Shown: positions 63,102 through 64,000 of the stretch, one piece after another
How the letters are laid out: every line of letters begins with the position of its first letter
Numbering within the stretch: position 1 is the first letter of the stretch
Source of the DNA: Komagataella phaffii GS115
Taxonomy: Eukaryota > Ascomycota > Pichiomycetes > Pichiales > Pichiaceae
Direction: 5' to 3'
DNA length: 64,000 nucleotides
NCBI RefSeq assembly: GCF_000027005.1
Contig: NC_012965.1
Coordinates: forward strand, 1,041,001-1,105,000
Program-made: the position numbers and the translations under genes
Notes under the pieces: model-generated
Databases searched by the model: none
Seen by the model: the letters and a program-made list of their open reading frames with translations, nothing else
Told to the model about the DNA's origin: nothing

Positions 63102-64000
63102 CTAGCCTCTCATCCTTTCCCTATTTAGCACATCTTCTCCAATGCTCTTCATGGTCTCCTCATCCAATAACAACCCCGCATTCTCGTAAACCATACTGGC
63201 TTCATATGCTGCAATGATTCGAGTTTCAGTAATTCCGATATCGCATTTGGCCAGCGCTTTCACGCAGTTGGCGTACCTCGCAATAGTGTCCTTCGTGGCA
63301 ACTGATATAGGCTCGTTTTTGTCACTGTAGATTTCCCAGGAGGATTCCTCCTCCAGTCTGGTTATAGATACTGATCCCTGTCCTGGTGTGTAACTGTTGC
63401 TCTTGGCTGCAGCTGAAGAAACAGTGGAGTCTAATGCGTTGTTTCCTGTGGTAGACGGCAGAGATTTTTGATGCTGGTACAATGTCTTGGAGATCCAGAT
63501 GTACCCGTTCACTCCAATGATAATCGTAATGCTTCCGGGAAGCTCATGAAGATGATTTTTCTGTCTGATAATCAGAGATGAAGGAACCTTGACGAAATAT
63601 CCGTTTCTAAGTTTACCGTATTTGAGAGATCTCGTATGCAAAGAAGCTGATCCATCTTGAAAAATCGATTGAACTTCTGCGTTCAACAAATCACCTTCTT
63701 TCAAGAAATTCCTCATTTGTAACTCATCACTTTCAGATTTTCTTCTCAGAACTCCTCCAGGTAGGTTCACAGAGCCTAGCATCAATGCAGCATCTTGTCT
63801 AGCTCCAATATCTACCTTCCATCTCTTTGGTCCAACTTCTGTGATTCTCCCAACGACGTGATCTCCCGTTTCAGGCTGATACCTTCCTCTCAAAGGGACC
63901 ACACTCAGAAGCTTGTTGACTTTGGAAATGGTCCCAGCTACGGAACTATATGTTTTTTCGTTCAAATAGTAGGTACCATGGCCTCTCATCCATATGGGAT
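63102..64000 (-). CDS. RRP4: Exosome RNA-binding subunit Rrp4 (5' end outside window)
   Basis: This cap subunit of the RNA exosome has an S1 and a KH domain. The visible 299 or so codons start inside the protein: the segment PIWMRGHGTYYL continues past the right edge, so the Met at 63989 is internal and about 60 residues are missing. S1-domain blocks are ETGDHVVGRITEVGPKRWKV and DIGARQDAALMLGSVNLPGG. The RRKSESDELQMRNFLKEGD and SLKYGKLRNGYF stretches are almost identical to Saccharomyces. The KH-like domain has PGSITIIIGVNGYIW. The C-terminus ends RERMRG. Confidence 0.96.
   Translation of the reverse strand, partial: PIWMRGHGTYYLNEKTYSSVAGTISKVNKLLSVVPLRGRYQPETGDHVVGRITEVGPKRWKVDIGARQDAALMLGSVNLPGGVLRRKSESDELQMRNFLKEGDLLNAEVQSIFQDGSASLHTRSLKYGKLRNGYFVKVPSSLIIRQKNHLHELPGSITIIIGVNGYIWISKTLYQHQKSLPSTTGNNALDSTVSSAAAKSNSYTPGQGSVSITRLEEESSWEIYSDKNEPISVATKDTIARYANCVKALAKCDIGITETRIIAAYEASMVYENAGLLLDEETMKSIGEDVLNRERMRG

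Noticed and set aside
62619..63217. Two open frames of 93-94 codons in the GUT2 upstream region
   Set aside because: CT-rich sequence lacks stops by composition. The predicted proteins are low complexity and one overlaps the RRP4 3' end.

Overview
This window is a gene-dense stretch of a budding-yeast nuclear chromosome. There are about 40 protein-coding genes in 64 kb, most without introns, with short intergenic gaps and frequent divergent or convergent neighbours. The proteins are clearly ascomycete-yeast orthologues (RSC8, BCY1, GLO3, RPO21, BPL1, GUT2 and others). CTG codons fall on conserved leucines of the RNA polymerase II large subunit, so the standard genetic code fits and the CTG-Ser clade does not. 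A complex I accessory subunit (NUZM type), which Saccharomyces lacks, and an SDE2 orthologue point to a respiratory yeast outside the Saccharomyces lineage. The overall impression is Komagataella (Pichia pastoris group). That assignment is inference from gene content and style, not from a database match.

Layout. 0.2-9 kb: the divergent chromatin remodellers RSC8 and IRC5, then BCY1 (PKA regulatory subunit), ERG28, CAP2 and CKA2. 9-19.9 kb: a spliced gene of unknown function, a stand-alone dysferlin-domain protein, a vacuolar-type MFS transporter, ALG5, the complex I subunit, two orphan proteins, a C2H2 transcription factor with a 1 kb upstream region, and a small gene that appears only if a 74-nt intron is removed. 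19.9-31 kb: a coiled-coil protein, EFM3, GLO3, an Ies4-like INO80 subunit, a large Msb1-like protein with a QGYPP repeat, and ECM38. 31-44 kb: TUF1, SDE2, GCD7, MEC3, SER1, CPR6 and RPO21, whose CTD has 29 heptads. 44-64 kb: BPL1, CRD1, CCT4, CDC123, SAS10, RPC53, CCL1, ATP1 (two introns), a universal-stress-domain protein, PCD1, GUT2, and the 3' part of RRP4, which runs off the right edge.

The genes are mostly housekeeping and do not form one pathway. Themes that recur are transcription (RPO21, RPC53, CCL1, RSC8, IRC5, Ies4-like), translation (GCD7, CDC123, EFM3, TUF1), ribosome and RNA biogenesis (SAS10, RRP4, SDE2), mitochondrial function (ATP1, GUT2, CRD1, TUF1, NUZM) and signalling (BCY1, CKA2). 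Candidate cis-elements match gene roles in several cases: two TGACTCT sites before SER1, a heat-shock element before CPR6, an RRPE in the SAS10/RPC53 promoter, a CCAAT box before ATP1, and a CCCCT array plus two CCGGGG sites upstream of GUT2. A CGCGC-type word recurs in many of the intergenic promoters.

I found no mobile element, rRNA, tRNA, CRISPR array or centromere signature. I also found no strong candidate for a new multi-gene system. The most unusual items are the two spliced or orphan genes, the two-part RNA polymerase II CTD, the CCCCT array, the recurrent CGCGC promoter word, and the zero-gap or overlapping convergent gene ends. Start codons were checked in the DNA: where an open frame begins with TTG or GTG, I moved the start to the first plausible ATG.
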